Source: an uncultured Rhodanobacteraceae bacterium
GTDB lineage: Bacteria; Pseudomonadota; Gammaproteobacteria; Xanthomonadales; Rhodanobacteraceae
DNA: 15,656 bases
Reading direction: 5' to 3'
NCBI GenBank assembly: GCA_937902695.1
Contig: CALFNI010000211.1
Location: 1 to 15,656 of the forward strand
The number at the start of each line of letters is the position of its first letter. The stretch's first letter is position 1. The translations under genes were made by a program, and so were the position numbers. This document shows positions 9,322 through 15,289 of the stretch, piece after piece. The notes beneath the pieces are model-generated. The model had not been told where the DNA came from. It did no database searches and saw nothing but the letters and a program-made list of their open reading frames with translations.

Positions 9322-9419
9322 GCTGCCTCCCGCGGATCGCCCCTTGGACGAGACACGCAAAAAGGCGCCCGCCGATCATCTAAACCCCCGCGCCCCCGCC
9401 CGGCATCCAAGCTGGCAAG

Positions 9420-10013
9420 ATGAGCGCCTGCCTTGCCATGCCCCTCCCGATGACGGAAGCGCCCCGGACCGAATCCGCCCCCTCCAAGGACGCGGATAGC
9501 GACCTGGTCCGCCGCGCCGCGGCGGGCGAGGTGCGTGCGTTCGAGGCGCTGTACCGGCGCCACGCCGGGCGCGTGCACGGCGCGGTCTGGCGGCTTTCGG
9601 GCATGAACGAGGCGCGCGCCGAGGAACTGACCCAGGAAGCGTTCGTCCGCGCCTGGCAAAAACTCGACAGCTTTCGCTTCGAGAGCGCGTTTTCAACGTG
9701 GCTTCACCGTCTGGCGGTCAACGTGGCGCTGATGGACCTTCGCGCCCGCGACCCGGAAGATGCCGTCGATACCGACGTGCTCGAAGCCGCGAGCGAGCCC
9801 GTCGTCCCGTTCTGCGCCGGCGAGCGCGCCGACCTCGAACAGGCCGTCGCGAAGCTGCCGCCGCGGGCGCGTGCGGTGCTGGTGTTGCATGATGTCGAGG
9901 GCTGGAAGCACGAGGAGATCGGCCGCGAGCTCGGCATGGCGGTCGGCTCCTCGAAGGCACAACTGCATCGCGCGCGCGGGCTCCTGCGCAAGATGCTGGG
10001 AGACGCGTCATGA
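9420..10013 (+). CDS. ECF-type RNA polymerase sigma factor
   Basis: A 197-residue sigma70-family factor of the extracytoplasmic-function type. Region 2 spans about 28-108: 'DLVRRAAAGEVRAFEALYRR' (28-47), 'EELTQEAFVRAWQKLDSFR' (69-87), 'FSTWLHRLAVNVALMDLRAR' (91-110). Region 4 spans about 138-194: 'LEQAVAKLPPRARAVLVLHD' and 'GWKHEEIGRELGMAVGSSKA', the helix-turn-helix for -35 recognition. An N-terminal extension of about 25 residues is uncertain because ATGs at 9438 and 9450 are alternative starts. The stop overlaps the next start (ATGA), typical for sigma/anti-sigma pairs. The 98-base gap upstream shows no sure autoregulatory promoter. Confidence 0.9.
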   Translation: MSACLAMPLPMTEAPRTESAPSKDADSDLVRRAAAGEVRAFEALYRRHAGRVHGAVWRLSGMNEARAEELTQEAFVRAWQKLDSFRFESAFSTWLHRLAVNVALMDLRARDPEDAVDTDVLEAASEPVVPFCAGERADLEQAVAKLPPRARAVLVLHDVEGWKHEEIGRELGMAVGSSKAQLHRARGLLRKMLGDAS

Positions 10014-10483
10014 CCGAGTTCGAAATCCAGCGCAACCTTCGCGCGATGAATGCGCCGCGGATGCCAGGGCGCGATCTCTGGCCGTCCATCGCGGCGCGCA
10101 TCGAAGCCGGCGATACGGCGACACCGCGCGCTGCACGCCGGCGCTGGCTGCCGCTCGCGGCCGCCGCGAGCACGGTGCTCGCGATCGCGGGCAGCCTGCT
10201 CTTCTTCGCGCTGAACGATCGCTCGATCGGGCCGGCCGAATCCGACGACTACGCGATGGCGACGCGCTTCCAGCGCATCTCGCCGCAGGAAGCACGCGAT
10301 CAGGCGCTGCGCTCGGGCCAGGATCCGCGCCTCGCCGGCGCGAACATCGTGATCGACGCCGCGCATTCCGAATTGCAGGCGGCGCTCGAGCAGCATCCGG
10401 ACGCCGTCTTCCTCGTCAGCCTCCTTAACCGCACCAACGCACAACGCATGAAAATCGAGCAGCTCGGCGCAAAAGCCGGCTGA
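10010..10483 (+). CDS. Single-pass membrane protein, candidate anti-sigma factor
   Basis: A 157-residue protein with an acidic and basic cytoplasmic N-terminus (1-45), one membrane helix at about 46-68 after 'ARRRW', and a periplasmic C-terminus of about 90 residues. It overlaps the ECF sigma stop by four bases, the classical sigma/anti-sigma arrangement. It lacks the His-x3-Cys-x2-Cys zinc motif of ZAS anti-sigma factors and contains no cysteine at all, so it would belong to a zinc-free type. Function is inferred from position and topology; no family signature was recognised. Confidence 0.65.
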   Translation: MTEFEIQRNLRAMNAPRMPGRDLWPSIAARIEAGDTATPRAARRRWLPLAAAASTVLAIAGSLLFFALNDRSIGPAESDDYAMATRFQRISPQEARDQALRSGQDPRLAGANIVIDAAHSELQAALEQHPDAVFLVSLLNRTNAQRMKIEQLGAKAG

Positions 10484-10499
10484 CGGAGCCCCGACACCG

Positions 10500-11402
10500 A
10501 TGAAACAGACCGCCCTCCATTCCGCGCTGTTGCTGCTGCTGGCCTTGTCCGGCGCAGCCCAGGCAAGCTCGCCGATCAGCGAGACGCGCAGCGTCAACGC
10601 CGACGCGCGCATCGACATCTCCAACATCAAGGGCGACGTCACGGTCAGCGGCTGGGACAAGAACGAAGTCTCGATCACCGGCACGCTCGGCGACGGCGCT
10701 AAGAAGCTCGCGATCGACGGCAGCGGCTCGAGCCTCACGATCAAGGTCGAGCCGCCCGACAAGCAGGGCTGGTTCAACTGGGGCTCCGAATCGCGCATGG
10801 GCAACACCTCGCTCGATCTCAAGGTGCCGCGCAACGCCGAGATCAAGATCGAAGTCGTCAGCGCCGACGTCGCGCTGTCCGGCGTCGCCGGTCGCTCGCT
10901 CGGCGTCAACGGCGTCAGCGGCAAGCTGCGCCTCGACAGCGACGCGAAGGAAGTCGATGTCGACAGCGTCAGCGGCAACATCGAGCTCACCGGCAAGGCC
11001 GAGCGCGGCCATCTCGAAACCGTATCCGGCAACATCCGCTCGCGCGGGCTCGGCGGTCAGGTCAAGTTCGAAACCGTCTCGGGCGACATCGACGCCGAAA
11101 ACGGCGATTACCGCGAGATCAACGCGGGCACGGTGTCGGGCGACATCAATCTCCGCGGCAAGCCGACGAAAGACGCGCGCATCGAAGTCGAGACGATGAG
11201 CGGCGACGTGCACCTGTACCTTCCGGCCGACATCGCCGCGCGTATCCACGCGACGACGTTCTCGGGCAGCATCCGCAGCGACTTCGGCAAGGTCAAGGAA
11301 GAGGAGCGCGGGCCGGGCAGCAGCCTCGACGCGCAGCTCGGCAACGACGGGCGCGTGGACCTGCAGACATTCAGCGGCGATATCGAGGTGCGGCGGCAGT
11401 AG
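10500..11402 (+). CDS. Exported DUF4097 beta-strand repeat protein
   Basis: A 300-residue protein with a signal peptide (hydrophobic core about 8-19, cleavage near 'AQA' 20-22). After a first beta domain ('ISNIKGDVTVSGWD', 40-53) it carries a ladder of 'VSG[DN][IV]' turns near residues 139, 157, 175, 193, 212, 233, 254 and 291, mostly 18-21 residues apart, as in DUF4097/DUF4098 families often labelled putative adhesin. These are expected to form a regular beta-solenoid in the periplasm or at the surface. It starts 16 bases after the candidate anti-sigma gene with GGAG about 10 bases upstream, so it is probably the third gene of an envelope-stress operon. Molecular function is unknown. Confidence 0.85.
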   Translation: MKQTALHSALLLLLALSGAAQASSPISETRSVNADARIDISNIKGDVTVSGWDKNEVSITGTLGDGAKKLAIDGSGSSLTIKVEPPDKQGWFNWGSESRMGNTSLDLKVPRNAEIKIEVVSADVALSGVAGRSLGVNGVSGKLRLDSDAKEVDVDSVSGNIELTGKAERGHLETVSGNIRSRGLGGQVKFETVSGDIDAENGDYREINAGTVSGDINLRGKPTKDARIEVETMSGDVHLYLPADIAARIHATTFSGSIRSDFGKVKEEERGPGSSLDAQLGNDGRVDLQTFSGDIEVRRQ

Positions 11403-11415
11403 CTCGCTCTTAGCC

Positions 11416-11528
11416 CCTCCCCCTTCAAGGGGGAGGCTGGGAGGGGGATGGTGTCGGCGCAGCGTTCTCGGGACGTTCGACGAAAACCCATCCCCACCAA
11501 AACCCAACCCTGCCCTTGAATGGGAGGG
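11416..11528. repeat. Inverted pair of a second palindrome family between convergent genes
   Basis: CCTCCCCCTT c AAGGGGGAGG (11416-11436) is a perfect palindrome around one base. CCCTGCCCTT g AATGGGAGGG (11508-11528) is a weaker one, pairing at 8 of 10 positions. Between them GGGGATGG (11444-11451) faces CCATCCCC (11488-11495). The layout (outer palindromes, inner arms, linker of about 36 bases) mirrors the element at 841-942 with a different arm sequence. It sits between the convergent DUF4097 and hom genes and reaches the hom stop codon. It may end transcripts from both sides, but no T-tract is present. Confidence 0.75.
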
Positions 11529-12626
11529 TTAAAGCACGGCGAAGCGCGCGGGAGCGAGCGCGAGCAGGTCACCGAGCAGTGCCTGCGCAGTCACGTCTGC
11601 GCCCGCGCCCGGGCCCTGGATCACAAGCGGCCGCGCGCGATAGCGCTGCGTCGTCAACGCGAACAGATTGTCGGCCCCAGCCAACCGCGCCGTCGGATGA
11701 TCGGCGCCCACCGCGACGAGCCCGACGTGCGCGCGCCCATTCGCATCGAACGTCGCAAGATGCCGCAGGCGCTGGCCCTCCCCGACCGCCGCCGCATGAC
11801 GCGCCGCGATCGCCGCATCGAGCTCGCCCGCGCGCGCGAGGAACGTTTCGACCTCGACATCGCGCAACGACGGCGGCACGAGGTTTTCGACCGCGACATG
11901 CTCGACATCGATCGCGTGCCCCGCCGCGCGCGCGAGGATGACGAGCTTTCGCGCCACGTCCGCGCCGGAAAGATCGGCACGCGGATCGGGCTCGGTATAG
12001 CCCCATGCGCGCGCCTCGCGCAGCAGCGCCGAAAACGGGCGCGTGCCGTCGTATTGGTTGAAGAGCCACGACAGCGAGCCCGAGAACACGCCCTCGAGCG
12101 CGACCAGTGCATCGCCGCATGCGTGGAGCCGGCGCAGCGTCGCCAGCACCGGCAATCCCGCGCCGACGGTTGCCGCATCGCCGTATGCTGCGTCGCGCGC
12201 GCGGGCGGCGCGAAGGCCTCGCGAGGCATCAGTCGACGACGCCGCGGCGATCTTGTTCGCCGTGACGACGGCATAGCCGCGCGCAAGCCACGCCGCGTGA
12301 CGCGACGCCGTTTCCACCGAAGCGGTCGCGTCGACGACGACACGACACGTGGCGCCGCTCGCATCGAGCGCGGCGAGCAGTGCTTCGTCGCTGCGTCCCA
12401 TCTCGGCCCGCGCGAGTACTGCCGGCGCGGCATCGGCGTCGAAACCCGCCGCATCGGTGCATTGGCGCGTCGAGTTCGCGATCCCGACGAGACGGATGCC
12501 GTGGCGCCCCGACGGCAGCAATCGCAGCAGCGCACCGCCGACGACACCGGTGCCGAGCAGCACAACCGCGAGATCGGCGCGCGCGTCGGCGGGACGAAGA
12601 GCCGCGAACCGCGGCAGCGCGCTCAC
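11529..12626 (-). CDS. hom: Homoserine dehydrogenase
   Basis: A 365-residue NAD(P)-dependent homoserine dehydrogenase converting aspartate semialdehyde to homoserine. The Rossmann motif is 'LLGTGVVGGALL' (23-34), followed by 'GIANSTR' (48-54), 'VVDATAS' (97-103) and 'VVTANK' (120-125). The catalytic domain has 'GAGLPVLATLRRLHACGD' (155-172), 'EGVFSGSLSWLFNQYDG' (178-194), 'ARAWGYTEPDPRADLSGADV' (205-224) and 'ARKL' with Lys227. It resembles the dehydrogenase half of bifunctional ThrA and has no aspartokinase and no ACT domain, so feedback inhibition by threonine may differ. The GTG start at 12626 shares GTGA with the metB stop. Last gene of the riboswitch-controlled met operon, where it would supply homoserine for methionine. 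Confidence 0.93.
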   Translation of the reverse strand: MSALPRFAALRPADARADLAVVLLGTGVVGGALLRLLPSGRHGIRLVGIANSTRQCTDAAGFDADAAPAVLARAEMGRSDEALLAALDASGATCRVVVDATASVETASRHAAWLARGYAVVTANKIAAASSTDASRGLRAARARDAAYGDAATVGAGLPVLATLRRLHACGDALVALEGVFSGSLSWLFNQYDGTRPFSALLREARAWGYTEPDPRADLSGADVARKLVILARAAGHAIDVEHVAVENLVPPSLRDVEVETFLARAGELDAAIAARHAAAVGEGQRLRHLATFDANGRAHVGLVAVGADHPTARLAGADNLFALTTQRYRARPLVIQGPGAGADVTAQALLGDLLALAPARFAVL

Positions 12627-13807
12627 GCGCGCACCTTGCGCGCGGGCGCGCACGCCGCGGCGCGAGCCAGCGCGGCTTCGAGATCCGCGCAAAGATCGGC
12701 ACCATCCTCGATGCCCACGGAAAGCCGCAACAGCGCATCGGAGATTCCGGCATTTCGCCGCGCCGCGGGCGCCATCGACGCGTGCGTCATCGTCGCCGGA
12801 TGTGCGACGAGGCTCTCGACGCCGCCGAGCGATTCGGCCAGCGAGAAGCAATCGAGACCATCCAGAAACGCCTCGATCGCCGCCTCGCCGCCATCGAGCT
12901 CGAAGCTCAGCATCGCGCCGAAGCCGTGCTGCTGGCGCGCCGCGAGGAGATGTCCCTCGTGCGAGCGCAGGCCCGGCCAGAAGACGCGCGCCACGGCCGC
13001 GTGATCGACGAGGAGCTCCGCGACGAGCGCGGCGTTCTCCTCGTGCGCGCGCATGCGCGGCGCCAAAGTGCGCAGGCCGCGCAGCGTCAGGAAACTGTCG
13101 AACGGCGCGCCGGTGAGGCCGAGGCAGTTCGCCCACCAGCCGAGCTTCTCGTGCACGGCGCCGTCCTTCGCGATCACCGCGCCGCCGACGACGTCGCTGT
13201 GCCCGTTGATGTACTTCGTCGTCGAATGCACGACTACATCGGCGCCGAGCGCAAGCGGCCGCTGCAGCACCGGCGAGAGGAACGTGTTGTCGACGACGAC
13301 CGTCGCGCCGATCGCGTGCGCAGCCTGCGCGACGTGGCGGATATCCGTGATGCGCAGCAGCGGATTCGACGGCGTCTCGATCCAGACGAGATCGGGCTTT
13401 TCGGCCAGCGCGTCGGCAAGCCTGGCGGGATCGGTGAGATCGGCGAATACCACGCGGAAACGGCCTTTTTTCGCCCACGCGTCGAGCAGGCGCCACGTGC
13501 CGCCGTAGCAATCGTGGGCCGCGAGCACGAGCCCGCCGGATGGAACGAGCTCGAGCACGACAGCGACCGCCGCCATGCCGCTCGCGGTGACGACGGCGCC
13601 CTCGCCTTCCTCGAGGTCGGCGAGCGCCTCGGCGAGCAGATCGCGCGTCGGATTGCCGCTGCGCGAATAGTCGTAGCGGCGCTTGCGGTTGAAGCCTTCG
13701 AAGGTATAGTTCGTGCTGAGATGAAGCGCCGGCACGACCGCGCCGTGATGCGCATCCGATTCGATGCCGGCGCGCACCGCGCGCGTACAGGGTGCGAGAT
13801 CGCTCAT
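12623..13807 (-). CDS. metB: Cystathionine gamma-synthase-type PLP enzyme
   Basis: A 394-residue Cys/Met-metabolism PLP-dependent enzyme. 'YDYSRSGNPTRD' (45-56) is the phosphate-binding motif from the partner subunit, 'SGMAA' (76-80) the cofactor loop, 'VDNTF' (172-176) holds the PLP-nitrogen Asp, and 'HSTTKYINGHSD' (194-205) holds the Schiff-base Lys198. The C-terminal 'RLSVGIED' motif also fits. It would join the acylhomoserine made by MetX with cysteine to give cystathionine (gamma-replacement); direct sulfhydrylation (MetZ/MetY-like) cannot be excluded from sequence. The start shares ATGA with the metX stop and has GGGGAG about 7 bases upstream. Confidence 0.9.
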   Translation of the reverse strand: MSDLAPCTRAVRAGIESDAHHGAVVPALHLSTNYTFEGFNRKRRYDYSRSGNPTRDLLAEALADLEEGEGAVVTASGMAAVAVVLELVPSGGLVLAAHDCYGGTWRLLDAWAKKGRFRVVFADLTDPARLADALAEKPDLVWIETPSNPLLRITDIRHVAQAAHAIGATVVVDNTFLSPVLQRPLALGADVVVHSTTKYINGHSDVVGGAVIAKDGAVHEKLGWWANCLGLTGAPFDSFLTLRGLRTLAPRMRAHEENAALVAELLVDHAAVARVFWPGLRSHEGHLLAARQQHGFGAMLSFELDGGEAAIEAFLDGLDCFSLAESLGGVESLVAHPATMTHASMAPAARRNAGISDALLRLSVGIEDGADLCADLEAALARAAACAPARKVRA

Positions 13808-14838
13808 TGCACGCTCCCCGTCGCAAGCGCTTCGGCGATGAGCGGACCGATCTGCGCGGTTTCCTTCAGGAACGCATCGTGGCCGTAGCGCGAATCGATC
13901 ACGTGCAGCGCCGCAGGCGCGCCGAAGCGGCGTTGCAGCTCGCAGAGGTCCGCGAGCGGCACGAGACGATCCGAGGCGATGCCGATCAGCGTCGACGGCA
14001 CACGCACGGATTCAGGCGCTACGGCGTGCAGGTCGATCGATTCCGACAATGCGAGGAATCGTTCGGCATCGAACCGCTCGACGAAGCGCGCACCTGCGGC
14101 TTCGAGCCAGCCTTCCTCGGCGAAGCGGTAGCGGCCGTCGCGGAACTCCGGTGCGCCGCCGCAGCGCTCGGCGAAGTCGCGCTCGCTGCGGTACGTCGTC
14201 ATCGCAAGCCGGCGCGCGAGGTCGAGGCCGGTGCGCACGTCGCCGTGGCGCGCGGCGAATCGCACGATCTCGCGCTGCAGGTTGCGCACCGCGATCGCGA
14301 GCGGGTGCGCGCGATGCGCGCCGGCGATCACGACGAGTTTGCGCAGGCGCGTCGGATGCCGCGCCGCGAACGCGAGCCCGACCATCGCGCCATACGACGC
14401 ACCAACGAACGCGTGGACGTGCCGGACGCCGAGCTCCGGCAGCAGCGCGGCGATCGCGTCGGCCTGGTCTTCGCTGCCGATGGCGCGTAGCTCGTCGTAG
14501 GACAGCGCCTCGAACGACGTGCGGTCGAGCCATTCGATCGAGAGCACGCGGAAGCCGCGCGTGTCGATCGCACGATCGTCGCCGACGATCGGTTCCCACC
14601 AGCCGGTGTCGGCATCGCGCGTCGCGGCGTTGCGATTGGCCGAAATGCCGCCCTGCACGACGACGACCGGCGCGCCATCGGCACCGTAGAGCGCGTAGCG
14701 GACACGCGCTTCGCGCACGCCGCGGCCGTGACGCGGCGTGAGGCGGATCGTGCAGGCATCGACGTGATCGGACGCGGTCGCGGGCAAGTGCGGGCATGGA
14801 CACGCGTCGGGAACGTAGGCTTCGGCATGGAACGTCAT
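13804..14838 (-). CDS. metX: Homoserine O-acyltransferase (MetX-type alpha/beta hydrolase)
   Basis: A 344-residue alpha/beta-hydrolase acyltransferase that activates homoserine for methionine synthesis. The nucleophile elbow is 'FVGASYGAMVGL' (144-155, Ser148). The acid is in 'IASDRLVPL' (287-295, Asp290) and the base in 'SRYGHDAFLKE' (316-326, His320). 'QGGISANRN' (62-70) supplies the oxyanion region. The chain is shorter than classical MetX of about 370-380 residues and has GASYG rather than GNSMG, as in the Lysobacterales short form. Whether acetyl- or succinyl-CoA is the donor cannot be told here. The start at 14838 is fixed by AAGGAG 7 bases upstream; a longer reading to 14973 would translate the riboswitch. 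Confidence 0.9.
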   Translation of the reverse strand: MTFHAEAYVPDACPCPHLPATASDHVDACTIRLTPRHGRGVREARVRYALYGADGAPVVVVQGGISANRNAATRDADTGWWEPIVGDDRAIDTRGFRVLSIEWLDRTSFEALSYDELRAIGSEDQADAIAALLPELGVRHVHAFVGASYGAMVGLAFAARHPTRLRKLVVIAGAHRAHPLAIAVRNLQREIVRFAARHGDVRTGLDLARRLAMTTYRSERDFAERCGGAPEFRDGRYRFAEEGWLEAAGARFVERFDAERFLALSESIDLHAVAPESVRVPSTLIGIASDRLVPLADLCELQRRFGAPAALHVIDSRYGHDAFLKETAQIGPLIAEALATGSVQ

Positions 14839-14841
14839 CGC

Positions 14842-14875
14842 GGCTCTCCTTGAGCGCCCATCGGCGCAGGGAGCC
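14842..14875 (-). promoter_or_regulatory. Hairpin burying the metX ribosome-binding site
   Basis: In the transcript, GGCUC-CC (14875-14869) pairs with GG-A-GAGCC (14849-14842, one bulged A), and GCGCC (14867-14863) pairs with GGCGC (14858-14854) around a GAUG loop. This makes about 12 base pairs. The paired 3' side contains the whole AGGAG Shine-Dalgarno of metX, whose ATG is at 14838. It is the natural output structure of the upstream SAM-I riboswitch: closed when SAM is bound, opened otherwise. Confidence 0.7.
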
Positions 14876-14923
14876 GGAAACGGATTGCACCGGACAGCCG
14901 GCGACGCCGGCGGCGCGATGCAA

Positions 14924-15044
14924 CTCATCTCTCGGCGGACCGCGCCGAAGCGCGTCCCCGCGGGAGTTGGCACCAGAGCGGGTCACGGAATCCCGCAGGT
15001 TGCCCCGGCGTCGTCGGGCCTGTCCCTCAGCCGGTCTTGATGAG
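14924..15044 (-). promoter_or_regulatory. SAM-I (S-box) riboswitch
   Basis: The reverse strand carries an S-box core. P1 is CUCAUC (15044-15039) with GAUGAG (14929-14924). After it come AAGACCGGCUGAGGGA, a GGCCCGACGA-type loop, GCCGGGGCAACC and GGUGCCAACUCCCGC, then GAGAGAUGAG closing P1. These match the conserved S-box blocks GAGGGA, GGCAACC, GGUGCCAA-UCC-GC and the AGAU-AG ending, with a few changes in usually conserved positions (GACGACGCC for GAUGAAACC). It lies between a sigma70-like promoter and metX, so it should sense S-adenosylmethionine and switch off metX-metB-hom. No U-tract terminator follows, so translational control is favoured. Confidence 0.88.
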
Positions 15045-15054
15045 CAGTGGAGCG

Positions 15055-15083
15055 ACTGTAGCGGTGATCGCAGTTCGCGTCAA
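15055..15083 (-). promoter_or_regulatory. Sigma70-type promoter of the metX-metB-hom operon
   Basis: On the reverse strand TTGACG (15083-15078) and TACAGT (15060-15055) are separated by exactly 17 bases. Transcription would start near 15048, just before the first P1 strand of the riboswitch at 15044, which fits well with the leader architecture. Confidence 0.75.
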
Positions 15084-15084
15084 T

Positions 15085-15100
15085 AGACATTTAGACGTCT
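15085..15100. promoter_or_regulatory. Two adjacent MetJ-box-like octamers
   Basis: AGACATTT (15085-15092) directly followed by AGACGTCT (15093-15100) match the MetJ operator octamer AGACGTCT in 6 and 8 of 8 positions, in the contiguous tandem arrangement MetJ uses. They lie one base upstream of the -35 element of the met promoter. No metJ gene is in the window and riboswitch-controlled lineages often lack it, so another regulator or chance is possible. Confidence 0.4.
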
Positions 15101-15132
15101 ATACGTGCAAAGATCAATCGAGGTGTCTCCCA

Positions 15133-15193
15133 AAGCTCAGCCGCCGCCCGGCAGGCGGTCTTGGCAATCCGGCGCTCGCAGGCGGCGGAGCTT
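15133..15193. repeat. Long inverted repeat in the metX-prfC intergenic region
   Basis: AAGCTCAGCCGCC (15133-15145) and GGCGGCGGAGCTT (15181-15193) pair in 12 of 13 positions around a 35-base loop that itself contains GC-rich inverted sequence. It lies upstream of both presumed divergent promoters (met at 15055-15083, prfC near 15240), so it should belong to neither leader. Its role is unknown. Confidence 0.55.
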
Positions 15194-15235
15194 GGCTGAA
15201 GCCGCCACGCCCTGGCGGGCAGCGGCCAGCGCGAT

Positions 15236-15251
15236 TCCGTACAATGCGCGC
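15236..15251 (+). promoter_or_regulatory. Candidate -10 region of prfC
   Basis: TCCGTACAATGCGCGC holds a good -10 hexamer, TACAAT (15240-15245), 45 bases before the prfC start. It equals the 16-base element before the asparaginase-like gene (5346-5361) except for one base. No convincing -35 hexamer is present at the usual distance. Confidence 0.45.
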
Positions 15252-15289
15252 CCTCTGCGGCCCAGTCCGCCGCCGCTCTGCCCAACCTG

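Noticed and set aside
9704..11507. Two long minus-strand open frames with repetitive translations (9704-11035 and 10425-11507)
   Set aside because: The repetition comes from reading the DUF4097 beta-repeats backwards; no start signal or domain.
11520..13004. Long plus-strand open frames over the met operon (also 12380-13888 and 13792-14490)
   Set aside because: Arg/His/Asp-rich translations without family features, opposite hom, metB and metX whose motifs are complete.
14839..14973. Extended N-terminus of metX beginning at 14973
   Set aside because: It would run through the 3' part of the SAM-I aptamer and the output hairpin; the start at 14838 has AAGGAG at good spacing.
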